DNA from: Pteria penguin
Lineage: Eukaryota; Mollusca; Bivalvia; Pterioida; Pteriidae
Direction of reading: 5' to 3'
Assembly: GCA_035048485.1 (NCBI GenBank)
Contig: CM068584.1
Span: 66,960,179 to 67,024,178 of the forward strand
DNA length: 64,000 nucleotides
The stretch's first letter is position 1. Each line of letters opens with the position of its first letter. The position numbers were made by a program, and so were the translations under genes. Positions 25,201-35,325 of the stretch are shown piece by piece. A model generated the notes under the pieces. It worked only from the letters and a program-made list of their open reading frames with translations, ran no database searches and was not told the DNA's origin.

Positions 25201-28200
25201 TTATCTCACTATATAATAGTGGTATATCATGATTATCTCACTATATAATAGTGGTATATCATGATTATCTCACTAAATAATAGTGGTATATCATGATTAT
25301 CTCACTATATAATAGTGGTATATCATGATTATCTCACTATGTAATAGTGATATACCAGATCGACATCTATTTGGTATCAATACACCAAATAACCCTGACT
25401 AGAGTCGTGTAAGCGTTTTGGCTAACTTAAGTCCTGCTCGGAATGAAAAATCCCAGGCTTCTGAGTGGATATAAATGCCAGGTTCATCTTTTTGATTGAA
25501 ATGCTATATGTTGTGAAGTAACAATATCCAAATTCATTTAATGGGTCAGCATTTTCAAAACAAGGATTAAGGTATTTTCAACAAACACATTTTCTGCGGA
25601 CTGAGAATAAGTTTAAACAAGGCAAATTTTAAAAATGAAAAGCCACGGTGAGGTATGTTTTTTTCTTTTTATTTCTATTTCTTTCTTTCTTTGCTTTTTT
25701 TTTCTTTTTTTCTGTGTGTGTGTGTGTGTGTAGGTGTGTGTGTGTGTGTGTGTGTTTACTTTAATAGGGGACCTTTCTTTTTGTTGTTATGTAAAGGAAA
25801 CGTCAAATGATACTTTTTTACATAGTAATTTCTCAATTCATTAACATGTAGCCCTGTGGAAAGCTAATTGCTACTTTGATTCCATCTGATGCAGTTCACA
25901 GGAATTTATACGTACGTAAAGCACGCACCCGAAGCGCTGAGGAATTTTTCACGTGCCATATCTACCGTGACGGAGGGCCTCGGTTTTACTGCCAAATCCC
26001 AAAGACAGGACACCACCGGCGTGACTGGAACCACCGGCGTGACAGGACACCACCGGCGTGACAGGACACCACCGGCGTGACAGGACACCACCGGCGTGAC
26101 TGGAATCAGGGACCTCTCGTTCTCGAGCCCCGCACCCAACCCATTGAGCTACGTTAACTCTATTGAATTTCCATTTCAAATATTCTGTAATCGCAGTATA
26201 ACAGAAAAGACTTCATGCACGGGACCAGAGGGGGTGGGGTGAAAACCGGGGGTCTGGATCCAATCTGAGATTCTGCGAAAACTTTTTTTATGTAAAATGA
26301 GAAATTTTTACATACAAAAGCATGGATGGACCCCCTATCGGAAAATTCATTTGGTTTGGGCCCCCTCTCGACAAAATGTCTGGCTCCACACCTGTACTTG
26401 CAGAAACATCAATTGCATTATTGCATGTCAGAAGAAACAATGAAATCATTACGTTCTTACCATCCTCGCATACATAGGAATGATTGACGGCATTACGTCC
26501 ACATTCGTCTGTCCAGCTATAGATGACGCCACCCTTCATACAATTTACTGTTTCGCATTGATATATGGAGCTTTTGCCTGATGAATATAACAAAAGAAAA
26601 CAGACGATAAGATGTACTTTTCTGAAAATAAAGATAATTTCTATATTTAAATCTATTTTCAATATAAACTTGTATTATATTTATTCATATTTTTTGTTTC
26701 CACTTGATAAAGGCCAAGTGGTCGAACATCTATGGACTTTGAGTGTTTCTTGTTCTTCATTTAATTCACACTGCCCTTCGGACTTCTTATCACCAGTAGA
26801 CTCAGTTTTAGTTATCGACCGCCGTTCGATTCCGACGGACAGACAGATATTATCTGAGGTGATTTCCACCTTCTGCCGCTACATTTGTCCTTCGGTGTGT
26901 TGCAGTAAATGCTGACACCTTCTGCCGCTACGTCTGTCCTTTGGTGTGTCGCAGTAAATGCTGACACCTTCTGCTACGTCTGTCCTTCGGTGTGTCGCAG
27001 TAAATGCTGACACCTTTTGCCGCTACGTCTGTTCTTCGGTGTGACGCAGTAAATGCTGACACCTTCTGCCGCTACGTCTGTCCTTCTTTGTGACGCAGAA
27101 AATGCTGACACCTTCAGCCGCTACATCTCTCCTTCAGTGTGTCACAGTAAATGCTGGCACCGTGGCACGTTAGAATTATTTTGCTGCCTCGGATGGGTCT
27201 GCTGTTTTGGTCAACATTTTGAGGCGCTGTCATATTACTGGGTTATTGCATGTGCATCATCGCGCAATAAACAAACAAACAAACGCCCACATTTGATCTA
27301 TTTGATAAAGTACATGCACGTATATACTTGGAACAGTGAATAAACAATAAATAGAAAATAAAATAAAATTTGATGTAATGAAAATAAATACATTAATAAA
27401 TAAGATAGAAAACAAAGAAAGAAAAAGGTCTTATTGGTATCATATTACCCTCAGTTTATCATATACATTTATATCATATTGTCCTATTCTTTATCATATT
27501 CTCCTTCTATATATAATATTGCCACATTGTATGTCTTGTCACCCAGCCACAAATGTTATATAATTGCCTTGATCTATATAGTATTGCCTTATTATTCGAC
27601 CATATTGTATGGATTGTATTATAGACGTCATTAGTGACCATATTGTGTGGATTGTATTATAGACGTCATTAGTGACCATATTGTGTGGATTGTATTATAG
27701 ACGTCATTAATGACCATATTGTATGGATTGTATCATGACGTCATTAGTGACCATATTATATGGATTGTATTATGACGTCATTAGTGACCTTTATTTCCCT
27801 GTCTCTCCTACTCACCGTCCCACCTTGACTCGGACTTGTAGCGATGGAATCCCACCCAGAACTGCCTCGCATATCCTGGTGTCCGGCAATATTTCTGAAT
27901 ACTGCTGTCGATGTAAGCCAGCTTGGAATTTCTACCAGCACACTGGGACAGTGAGTCAGCGTATGAACTAGAATTTGTGATTTCTGCGCGGGAAAATAAT
28001 AATATTTTTCATTAATGAACACAAAGCAGCGTTACATATTTTTTTTAAATAGATTTGTATACGACTCAAGTAACACTGATTGTCTTAAATGACCATCTCT
28101 TTCTTTACAATGTGTAGGTGTTATATGATATGATGTAATATTTTATAATGATATAATATAATATAATATAATATAATATAATATAATATAATATAATATT

Positions 28201-31200
28201 ATATAATATAATATGTGATCAGAAGTATTAAGCAGTTCTAATGACGTATTTGTTGAATGTGTGCCGTTTTATATGTTATGTATCAATGTAAAGTGAATAC
28301 TTACTTCTATCTGTACAGAGTCCCGGCATCGTCATTGTACAGTTGACTGGATCGTACGATACATGTAAATTTGTTGAACATTTAGCAATACTGCACCTCA
28401 AATAATGATGAAGGGTTTCATTGGATGCGAACACTGAAATTAACATTCTTGTCAAATAATGATGCAGTATTTCATTGGATGCGAACACTGAAATTAACAT
28501 TCTTGTCAAGTAATTAAGAAGAAGATGAAACATGTTACCTTCATCCGAATACATGGTCTCACACTACTCTGAACGTATCATATGATCATAACAGTGCTGC
28601 ATGTTCCATATTCAAATTATGACCTTATATAGAATTATAACAATATTCGTATTGAAATGTACACAATTTTCATATAAATTAACTGTTGAAATAAAACATG
28701 CTCGGATAGAGTTGATATTGTCTTACTTCAATACTGAACTTTTTAAGCGTTCAGTATACTCGTTAAAACTTAATACAACCATAAGTTCATATGACAATTG
28801 CATTTTCTGTATAAAATCCAATATAACTTGTGTTACACGATTCGTCTTTGAATGTTTTTGTTGCATGAATGATGGCGATGTAGTCAAAGAAATTTTATCA
28901 TATTCAAACCACTATCCACATTTCCTTTACTTTCCGAGATTCCGGCATGCCTAATTCTCGTTTTCTATACATCGTAGGTCTGGTCACCGTCTGGTTTTAC
29001 CGATATTGCAGTTACAATCAAACCTCGGTAAAAAGACTTCCTAAGGGTAGACCCCAAAGTGAGGTGAACTTTTAACAAAAGTTTACTTTGTAAGAAGACA
29101 GAAATTTTTTTTTTATAAAATTCACCCACATAGATGACCTCATAATACAGGTGGTCGTTAAGGCAGTTCCCTAATATATTAGAAATCTCCAATATATTAC
29201 ATTTTAGAGACAATCATTCGAATGAATATTTCAGTTCATCTCACCTTTTTGATATAGCCCTATTGCCCCTGGCTTTCCGTATGCTTCCACGTCATCTGTA
29301 TTATGTGACGTCACATCGCACCTGCTCTCGTACACACTGTTACCGGTCGCCGTGTAGTTCAAACAATAACACGTCGTCTTCTACAGGAAGTTAGAAAAAT
29401 ATAACCCGGATTTATTAACAAAACGTCTTTATAATGAATGCCAATAAATTTGCAGGTTTCACATTAATCCGGTGTGACTCAGTGGATGAGGTGCTCGGCT
29501 AGTGACTGAAAGCTTCCGAGTTCGACTCCCGCCATTGGCACACCGGTGTTCTGTCTTCGAATGAGACAGTGAAACCCGAGGCTCCGTGTCACAGTAGGCG
29601 TGGCACGTACAAGACCCATCACTACCTGGGGTGGGTCAGATACAAAGGTAAAAATCATTATGCAAAGCATCAGGTAAATGCCGTCACTATATACGAGAAA
29701 TAATCGTAGAGTTATGTAAAACAATAATAAATCAATCAATCAGTCGATCAGTCAATCGATCAATCTGTCAATCACTGTATATTTCTAATGTAGCTACGCT
29801 TATTCAGGAGGAGGGGAAACTTTATTCGTCAATAGTAAAAATAATTTAACATGAAAAAAAACTATGTCTGGCCATCGAAATGCATATAGGTTCTGCCCCT
29901 CTCCACGTTTGGTGCTTGTTTGTTGCTGTCGCCACATGAGATACCACCTATATAGAGGTAAACAGTATTAAGAAGTAACAGAAAGCAGAGCACGTTTCGA
30001 AACCAGGCGCCCCACCCACCAACTCGTTCACCGAAATTCTTGAATGGCCCAGATATATTGTCCTTAGTAACGATAACACCATAACATTATATATGACCCG
30101 CGAAGCATAGTAAGCAAATGAAATGTGGGGTAGACAAGAGAACTTACATGTTTTCGATAGCTAGCAGAGATAGCTAGATAGTAGTGGTTTTCAGTATTAA
30201 TTTTGTGACACTATTTGCATGATAAGCCAAAAACAAACAAGCAAACAAAAGATTAGAAGAAGAAGAAGAAGAAAAAGAAGAATAAGAAGAAGAAGAAGAA
30301 GGAAAAAGAAGGAGAAGAAGAGGAAGAAGAAGAAAAAGAAACAACCCCCCAAATAAATGGGTGAAAAACAAAACAATAACAAAAACAAAAACAAAACCGT
30401 AAAGAATTAAGGATTGAGTTGGTTGCTTGAATAGGCCTCCATACCTCCTACGTTTATGTTGATCGGAAATCGAAACGGGGCATTTGTACGTAAATGGAAT
30501 AAACATATGGATCACAGGGCTTTCGGCTCGTTGCCCCCATCCCCATAATTACATCAATATAATAAGCTTATTATATTGGTGTAATTAAGGGGGGAAGGGC
30601 AACAAACCGAAAGTCTTGTGTATGGAATTATTAATTCGAAACTTGCCCTTTATGCATATAAAACACCTGTTAGATATTCAGTAATATTGACAATGTCAAA
30701 CACATGTATTTAATATTTTACTGTTACTGTACCTGGATGGCAAAGTAGTGTACGCCCATTGGTCGACAGCATTCATCACAGCTTGTGATATCCTTATTCC
30801 GCTTCGCGCACACATAAGTCTTTCTGGTATTATGAGTCAGCAAGGAATCGTTGTGACATCCTATAAATAAACAGGGAAAGTTCTTATCATGATTATCATC
30901 TAGAAGAAACACTTTTACCGCCCTTAGCCGGTATTGTAATCGCTGAGTTAACCGACTGTCCTAGCTCAGTCTGTAGAGTGCTAGGGTCGAAGCCAAGAGG
31001 TTCCAGGTTCGAACTCAACAATGTCCTGCCTTTTGGATGAGATGGTCAGAACCGATTCTCCGTGCCATGGTAGGCGATGGTACGCATAACTACCTTACTG
31101 CTACGGTGGAAATTACTGTACCTTGCATCAGACGTTACAATAACGTGGCTTGTCTGAAAACAAAAACAGATTTAGAGATACTTACAGAAAATAGAAAAAA

Positions 31201-33553
31201 TACAAAGAAAAATGGTCCCGATATTCCACATGTGCATTTTGGTGGAAACACCTTTTACAGTTTAGATGATGTCTGCCTTTTTGTCTGTCCTTATGTTTGT
31301 CTGTCCGTCTTTTTGTCTGTACGTAATTCCGTGACGCTTGAAGAAATATGCAATATCCTCTTTATTTTGAACACTAAACGTACCAAAGTTCAACCACATG
31401 TGTATTTTGGACTTTCTCAAATTTCAACCGCATCTTTTGACTCAGGACCCAGTGGGTTGGGCAAAGTCAATATCTGCGACATTTTATATTTTATACAAAA
31501 ATTCTTACTCGGGCCCGCATTGTGATAGCTGCGAACAGATTTGTCGGGTACGAGGGGCATCTGTGTTTCATAAACAAATCCTGTTGAATTATTTTTCAAA
31601 AACCTCCATATTAGCTGCCGTCCGGGGCAGCAGTGTTTTACAGGCACACCTTTTCTTAGGTTTAAGTTTTCCTCTGTTGTATTTTGGATACATTTTAATG
31701 GCTTTTCTTTTTCTTTGTTAGCTTTGGGGAATGACAAACTTACCGTGATATGCAATCCACGAGGATAATGTTGATATTTTTCCTGTCCAAAACGTCTTGT
31801 TAGTTTCCACGGCAACATGGCGCTGAAGCAGGCGACCGTTTTCTCTACATTTAGACCATGCCTCTGGGAATGGCGCTGGGTCCTCTAATGCTATGTCTAA
31901 TGTGGACGCTGAAAATCAGCAATGCTAAATTAATATTCCTCTGAAGAAGGTAACAGAAGATATGTGGATTCCACTCTCTTCTCCTGCCATTCCAATGTTC
32001 CCTCCCTTACTTCCCTTCTTCAAACTCCACCCCCCTTTCCCTTCCGCCATTCCCTGCCAAATTCGTCCCTCTCGATAACTGGACAAGGTTGGGGAATGAA
32101 ATGTGTACAATTAGTTTTCATATTCTATTTAATATTTTACAAAACAAAGTCACAAATCAATTAGAAAGATATCTTGATAATGGGGTTATAAATCTTAATT
32201 GTTTTTATCAGAGGAATAGCCAGAGTGCAAATGATGTGTACGCACAAGAAAGGCAGGGGTTTGGGGGAAAGGAAAACAACCATCTCTCTCTCTCTCTCAT
32301 GAGAGTATTTTTGACAAAATGATGTGTACGCATGTGCGTATTTGGCGTAATGGTAGTGTCATATAGTCATAATGAATATGATAATTGACCAAACAAATTA
32401 TCTATATTACATATGACAGTAGCTACGCCACTGTTTATTGAAATACGCTTATCAGACAATACAAAACACATACCACAAACACATGTACAATACTAGAATA
32501 CGTCACAAACACTGGACATATCATTATGATACCTACAATACATGCATACAAAAAACATAAATATACTGACACACTCATACAAAACCCTTATAATTATATA
32601 AATTATATAAAAACTTAAAATTACCACTTGTTTAGCAGATTAGCGCTGCAGATTATTTCATCTATGGTGGTAGCCAGTGTTTTGTGGTGGTGACCAATGT
32701 TTTGTGGCGGTAGCCAGTGTTTTGTGGTGGTGACCAGTGTTTTGTGGTGGTATCCAGTGTTTTGTGGTGGTGGCCAGTGTTTTGTGGTGGTGACCAGTGT
32801 TTTGTGGCGGTAGCCAGTGTTTTGTGGCTGTGACCAGTGTTTTGTGGTAGTAGCCAGTGTTTTGTGGTGGTGACCAGTGTTTTGTGGTAGTGGCCAGTGT
32901 TTGTTGGTGGTGGACATTCTGAGATAACCACGTGCAGTGGCGGATTCAGGATTTCTGAAAGGGGCGGGGGCACATGTGAAACTCATGTATTAGTCAAACT
33001 ACTCAGTCACTGGGTGCCAAATCTGGAGTTTTACTTGTAAATATGTGGCGAAAAAAAGGGGGTGGGTGGTACGGAACCCCCCTCAAAATCCGCCAATGAT
33101 GTGCACCTAACTTTCGCAGGTACACTAGGATACATTCCTACCTGTCATAATGTCCTATGAAACATTACAGTTTGTAAGAATGAATGTGATAGAGGTGGTT
33201 TTAGTGCAGTGCTATAGACCAAAGTTTACGATGCGCTTTTGTAGCCATTTTCTGATATAATTCAAAATCATTTTTGATATAAAAATTCGATTTAATGATG
33301 TCAGAAAATGATTTTTATGTAAAACCCGATATTTATATCAGAAAATTAATAAATGAGTGTGTATATCTGATAAACGAATTCCTCCTCTTTATTTTTATGT
33401 ATGTCCTGCATTTTATACAAGTTATATTTTAACACAAACATGTTTATTAATACTTAATGTTTATAAAATCAAAACATAATTCAAGACTTTACCCTGAAGA
33501 AAGATTGCACAGAGAAATATCCAATATAGTGTTCCACCTACACCCGCATGCAT
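21431..33553 (-). CDS. Single-pass membrane receptor, WSC/C-type-lectin-like ectodomain, acidic Tyr-rich tail (10 exons)
   Basis: The exon model on the minus strand is 33553-33493, 31908-31744, 30860-30733, 29380-29245, 28433-28305, 27983-27816, 26577-26461, 24597-24562, 24072-24000 and 22232-21431. All introns are GT-AG and phases agree throughout (mostly phase 1). The total is 1,815 nt, or 604 residues plus TGA. Visible architecture: signal peptide 1-20; lectin-like half domain (W..C...G, FWTG) about 21-75; WSC-like module about 75-163 (SCDECC, YFAIQ, CYCL, GAIGLYQK); Cys linker to about 206; C-type-lectin-like domain about 207-301 (QCAGRNSKLAYI, FWVGF, WTDEC, SYVCED); TM helix about 315-336; cytoplasmic tail 338-604. 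The ectodomain has 19 Cys and seven N-glycosylation sequons. This resembles a mollusc-expanded family of lectin/WSC type I receptors as I know it; ligand and role are unknown. Exon boundaries are read by eye; missed micro-exons remain possible. Confidence 0.72.
24000..24072 (-). CDS. Receptor exon 9: transmembrane helix
   Basis: Acceptor CTATCCAG, donor GTAGGA. Its 23 whole codons read IIAGCITSIVFIIAVVVIAF followed by basic FVR, a single membrane span with positive inside residues. The open frame over the same bases that starts NYCWMHYK is the wrong phase. Confidence 0.75.
24117..24232. repeat. (ATC/ATT)n microsatellite in receptor intron
   Basis: Trinucleotide run with interspersed ATT and ACC variants, directly beyond the transmembrane exon. 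Confidence 0.93.
24383..24447. repeat. Perfect 65-bp palindrome in receptor intron
   Basis: Two 32-nt arms around a single central base at 24,415; the left arm begins CTATTAAGTATTGATTTGAT. Imperfect pairing continues about ten bases further out on each side. Confidence 0.9.
24850..25355. repeat. 32-bp minisatellite, about 16 copies
   Basis: Unit TATCTCACTATATAATAGTG plus GTATATCATGAT, in the intron before the linker exon. Alternating TATATAATA and TAAATAATA variants show higher-order duplication. Confidence 0.93.
25385..25665 (+). repeat. Dispersed repeat copy (paired with 2555-2870)
   Basis: Shares GTCCTGCTCGG, ATCCCAGGCTT and AAAATGAAAAGCCAC in order with 2555-2870. Followed by T-rich and (TG)n sequence to 25,755. 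Confidence 0.55.
25710..25755. repeat. (TG)n microsatellite
   Basis: TG dinucleotide run with one interruption. Confidence 0.93.
25890..26160 (-). mobile_element. SINE with internal 19-bp array, minus orientation
   Basis: On the minus strand the head has ACGTAGCTCAATGGGTT (A-box) and a decayed B-box. The body includes AAAACCGAGGCCCTCCGTC. Between them, at about 26,012-26,105, ACCACCGGCGTGACAGGAC is repeated about four times. Confidence 0.7.
26461..26577 (-). CDS. Receptor exon 7: C-terminal half of C-type-lectin-like domain
   Basis: Acceptor CATCAG, donor GTAAGA. Encodes YSWTDECGRNAVNHSYVCED, matching the W.D..C...YVCE end of C-type-lectin-like folds. Phase 1 at both ends, so it pairs with exon 6. 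Confidence 0.65.
26700..27275 (+). mobile_element. Probable SINE with internal 49-bp array
   Basis: A head-like region has AAGGCCAAGTGGTCGAA (A-box-like) and GTTCGATTCCGAC (B-box-like, near 26,825), though the spacing is too long for a simple tRNA. About six copies of a 49-bp unit follow (TTCTGCCGCTACGTCTGTCC, GTGTCGCAGTAAATGCTGAC; 26,868-27,155). SINE-body sequence (GTGGCACGTTAGA, GCCTCGGATGGGTC) and a GCAATAAACAAACAAAC tail complete it. Confidence 0.5.
27598..27790. repeat. 38-bp minisatellite downstream of receptor exon 6
   Basis: About five units of GACCATATTGTGTGGATTG plus TATTATAGACGTCATTAGT. Two units contain the CRE-like palindrome TGACGTCA. It starts close to the 5' end of the intron. 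Confidence 0.9.
27816..27983 (-). CDS. Receptor exon 6: N-terminal half of C-type-lectin-like domain
   Basis: Acceptor CCCGCGCAG, donor GTGAGT. Encodes YADSLSQCAGRNSKLAYID and FWVGFHR, W; phase 1 at both ends. The 38-bp array at 27,598-27,790 begins about 25 bp downstream of its donor. Confidence 0.65.
28147..28215. repeat. (ATAAT)n microsatellite
   Basis: Pentanucleotide run in the intron between receptor exons 5 and 6. Confidence 0.92.
28305..28433 (-). CDS. Receptor exon 5, with duplicated upstream acceptor
   Basis: Acceptor AATTTCAG ending at 28,434, donor GTAAGT. It encodes the four-Cys linker (LRCSIAKCSTN, VNCTMTMPGLC). A direct copy of its first 54 bp including the acceptor lies immediately upstream (28,434-28,487). 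Since 54 is divisible by three and the copy is open, use of the upstream acceptor would add 18 in-frame residues. Confidence 0.65.
29465..29765 (+). mobile_element. tRNA-derived SINE
   Basis: A-box GTGTGACTCAGTGGATGAG, B-box GAGTTCGACTCC, body with TGTTCTGTCTTCGAATGAG, GTAGGCGTGGCACG and AAATGCCGTCACTATATACG, then an (AATC)n tail. The best-preserved plus-strand copy, in receptor intron 3. Confidence 0.82.
30255..30330. repeat. (AAG)n purine tract
   Basis: AGAAGA-rich run; the minus-strand reading (Leu/Phe/Ser repeats) is an artefact. Confidence 0.9.
30513..30620. mobile_element. 108-bp foldback element
   Basis: Imperfect palindrome centred exactly on AAGCTT (30,564-30,569). The outer ends CACAGGGCTTTCGG and, inverted, CACAAGACTTTCGG match. 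Flanks TATGGAT and TATGGAA could be a target duplication of six to seven bases. It lies in receptor intron 3. Confidence 0.65.
30950..31135 (+). mobile_element. tRNA-derived SINE
   Basis: Head TCCTAGCTCAGTCTGTAGAG (A-box) and CCAGGTTCGAACTC (B-box), then SINE body with ATGAGATGGTCAGAACCGA, GTAGGCGATGGTACG and a truncated 3' end. Located in receptor intron 2. Confidence 0.75.
31744..31908 (-). CDS. Receptor exon 2: lectin-like half domain
   Basis: Acceptor GATTTTCAG, donor GTAAGT. It encodes 54 codons including EAWSKCRENGRLLQR and FWTGKISTLSSWIAYH, the W/C...G..L and FW.G pattern of a C-type-lectin-like N-terminal half, with an NKT sequon. Confidence 0.65.
32664..32925. repeat. 21-bp minisatellite, about 12 copies
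   Basis: Unit GTGTTTTGTGGTGGTGACCA plus G, with TAGCCA, GGCCA and TATCCA variants, in receptor intron 1. The minus-strand frames rich in HHKTL are repeat artefacts. Confidence 0.93.
32935..33098 (+). mobile_element. 164-bp MITE, CAGTGGCGGAT family
   Basis: Starts CAGTGGCGGATTCAGGATTTC and ends AAAATCCGCCAATG. The 5-bp flanks ACGTG and ATGTG agree in four of five positions. Internal AATATGTGGCGAAAAAAAGG matches the 20,379 copy. Confidence 0.78.
33493..33553 (-). CDS. Receptor exon 1: signal peptide
   Basis: ATG at 33,553 encodes MHAGVGGTLYWIFLCAIFLQ, a hydrophobic leader, then one base and donor GTAAAG. A second overlapping ATG four bases on is out of frame and stops at once. Joining to exon 2 gives Ala after the leader, a plausible cleavage region. 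Confidence 0.65.
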
Positions 33554-33925
33554 GTTTTGGTCACGACAGGTATTTTGGTAATATCTATGTTTACCTACAT
33601 ATATATCTATATGTTGTATACGTACATATATAGCATCTACATACGAAACCGTATGAAACAATGGGTTCAGATTAAGTTATTGTGATGATAAAAGGGAAAG
33701 AGATAACGGTATTGTTTATTTACAGCGTTCACTTTATCTACATAGTCTACTGATACTGTCCTACATTAATACATGTTACATGACGTGACACACCGGTAGA
33801 GTATAAATAATTTTAATTTGATGGGAGTATAAATATAGTGAAAGAAATGTAAACATTCAAATTTTGTTACATAGGAAGAAAAAAAAAAGGAAAAATAAAT
33901 AGAATTAAAGTCGAGTGTAATTCGG

Positions 33926-34130
33926 TCTTCTCGTTAAACAGAGTTACTTCCCATTTGAAACGGTATTTGACGTAAAACACTTATGACGTCATCAAATTGT
34001 ATGGAAACTGATCTAAAACTCAGGGAAATGATAATCCACAAATGACGTTTTCATAGGAAATTGATGATGTCATAACTGTTTTACGTCAGATACCATCTCA
34101 AATGGGAAATAAGTCTCTGTAACGAAAAGA
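33926..34130. mobile_element. 205-bp foldback element upstream of the receptor gene
   Basis: Two ~80-nt inverted arms (TCTTCTCGTTA..., TTGACGTAAAACACTTATGA; inverted right arm TCTTTTCGTTA..., CTGACGTAAAACAGTTATGA) around a short centre. The left arm contains TGACGTCAT, a CRE-like site. It lies about 370 bp upstream of the receptor start codon. Confidence 0.75.
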
Positions 34131-35040
34131 GTAGATATTATAGATCTATCCCCCCCCCCCCCCCCCCAAAAAAAAAAAAGAAAACAAAAAAACAAAAAAA
34201 AAACGTTTGGCGATTTTGTTCGACAAAGGTTCGAGTTCATTTTGACGACAATTTGATTAAAATGATTTCTATCTATTCTGAGTATACATGGTATATGTAG
34301 TAAATACGGAATAAATAGATATGCATTTAATCAGATTGCTTATTGTAATAGTAAAACCGCAAACAAATTTTGAGAATGACTTGGATTATTTCTTTGATGG
34401 GCGTCAATGAAAGTAAAGACTTATTCATATATGTGGTTAAGCTTCCAGGTTTTAGTTTAAACTTTCGACTACAGTAGGAATTCCTTTCTAATATGCCGCA
34501 TGTTTATTGTTTGGTAATTTCTAACGCTTATTTGGAGAAAAAAAGTTTGCGTAAATGTTAGTATGAACGTTCACCACTAAATTTAGATACATGTATTCTT
34601 ATCTATATTTTTCTCATACTTAATTCATCATTTTTAAAACAAATTAGAAAGACTCTCGCACGTAGATAATTAATGATGTTTATATGTTGGAAAAATGGCG
34701 CAAAACAAATAGCCTTCAAGCAAAACCATTCGTGTAACAACCCGATCATTAGATAAGGTTTTGAGATGCTTAAATGTACGTTTAATAGTTATACGATGTA
34801 TAACCGCAATCAACCGCAAAGTTACGGTGAATCACCGCGATTGACCATCAAAGTGGTGAAGTGGTGTGCGTTGATTTGCGGTGATGTGAACGCGATCGTC
34901 CGAATCAAAATAGTCAACCGCGATACGCGGAGAATTGGACAATCCGCATTCCTGGAGTGTATTTTTGACAAACTGCAGTCTGAAACCCAGTCGCCCGTGA
35001 AATGCTTAACAGAGAAATATATTGGTGTGGCCGGAAATAT
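34131..35040. other. Stretch without a gene
   Basis: A poly(C)/poly(A) tract at about 34,151-34,204, then AT-rich sequence. The 185-codon plus-strand frame from 34,766 spans CpG-containing sequence and runs into the next array; I do not recognise it. Confidence 0.4.
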
Positions 35041-35046
35041 ATATAT

Positions 35047-35325
35047 ATATCTCTGGTGTGGCTTAGAGAGAGAGCGCATCAATGGGAATTTGGTGTGGCC
35101 TAGAGAGCGCATCGGTGGGAATTTGGTGTGGCCTAGAGAGAGCGCATCAGTGGGAATTTGGTGTGGCCTAGAGAGCGCGTCAGTGGGAATTTGGTGTGGC
35201 CTAGAGAGCGCATCAGTGGGAATTTGGTGTGGCCTAGGGAGCGCATCACTGGGAATTTGGTATGGCCAGAGACATGTATGTCTTTGGTGTGGCCTAGAGA
35301 GCGCATCAATTGGAATTTGGTAAAC
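35047..35325. repeat. 33-bp minisatellite, about 8 copies
   Basis: Unit GAGAGCGCATCAGTGGGAAT plus TTGGTGTGGCCTA with variants. Open frames on both strands derive from it. Confidence 0.92.

Noticed and set aside
34766..35323. 185-codon plus frame
   Set aside because: Its second half is the 33-bp array. The first half has no recognisable domain, and the minus strand is equally open.
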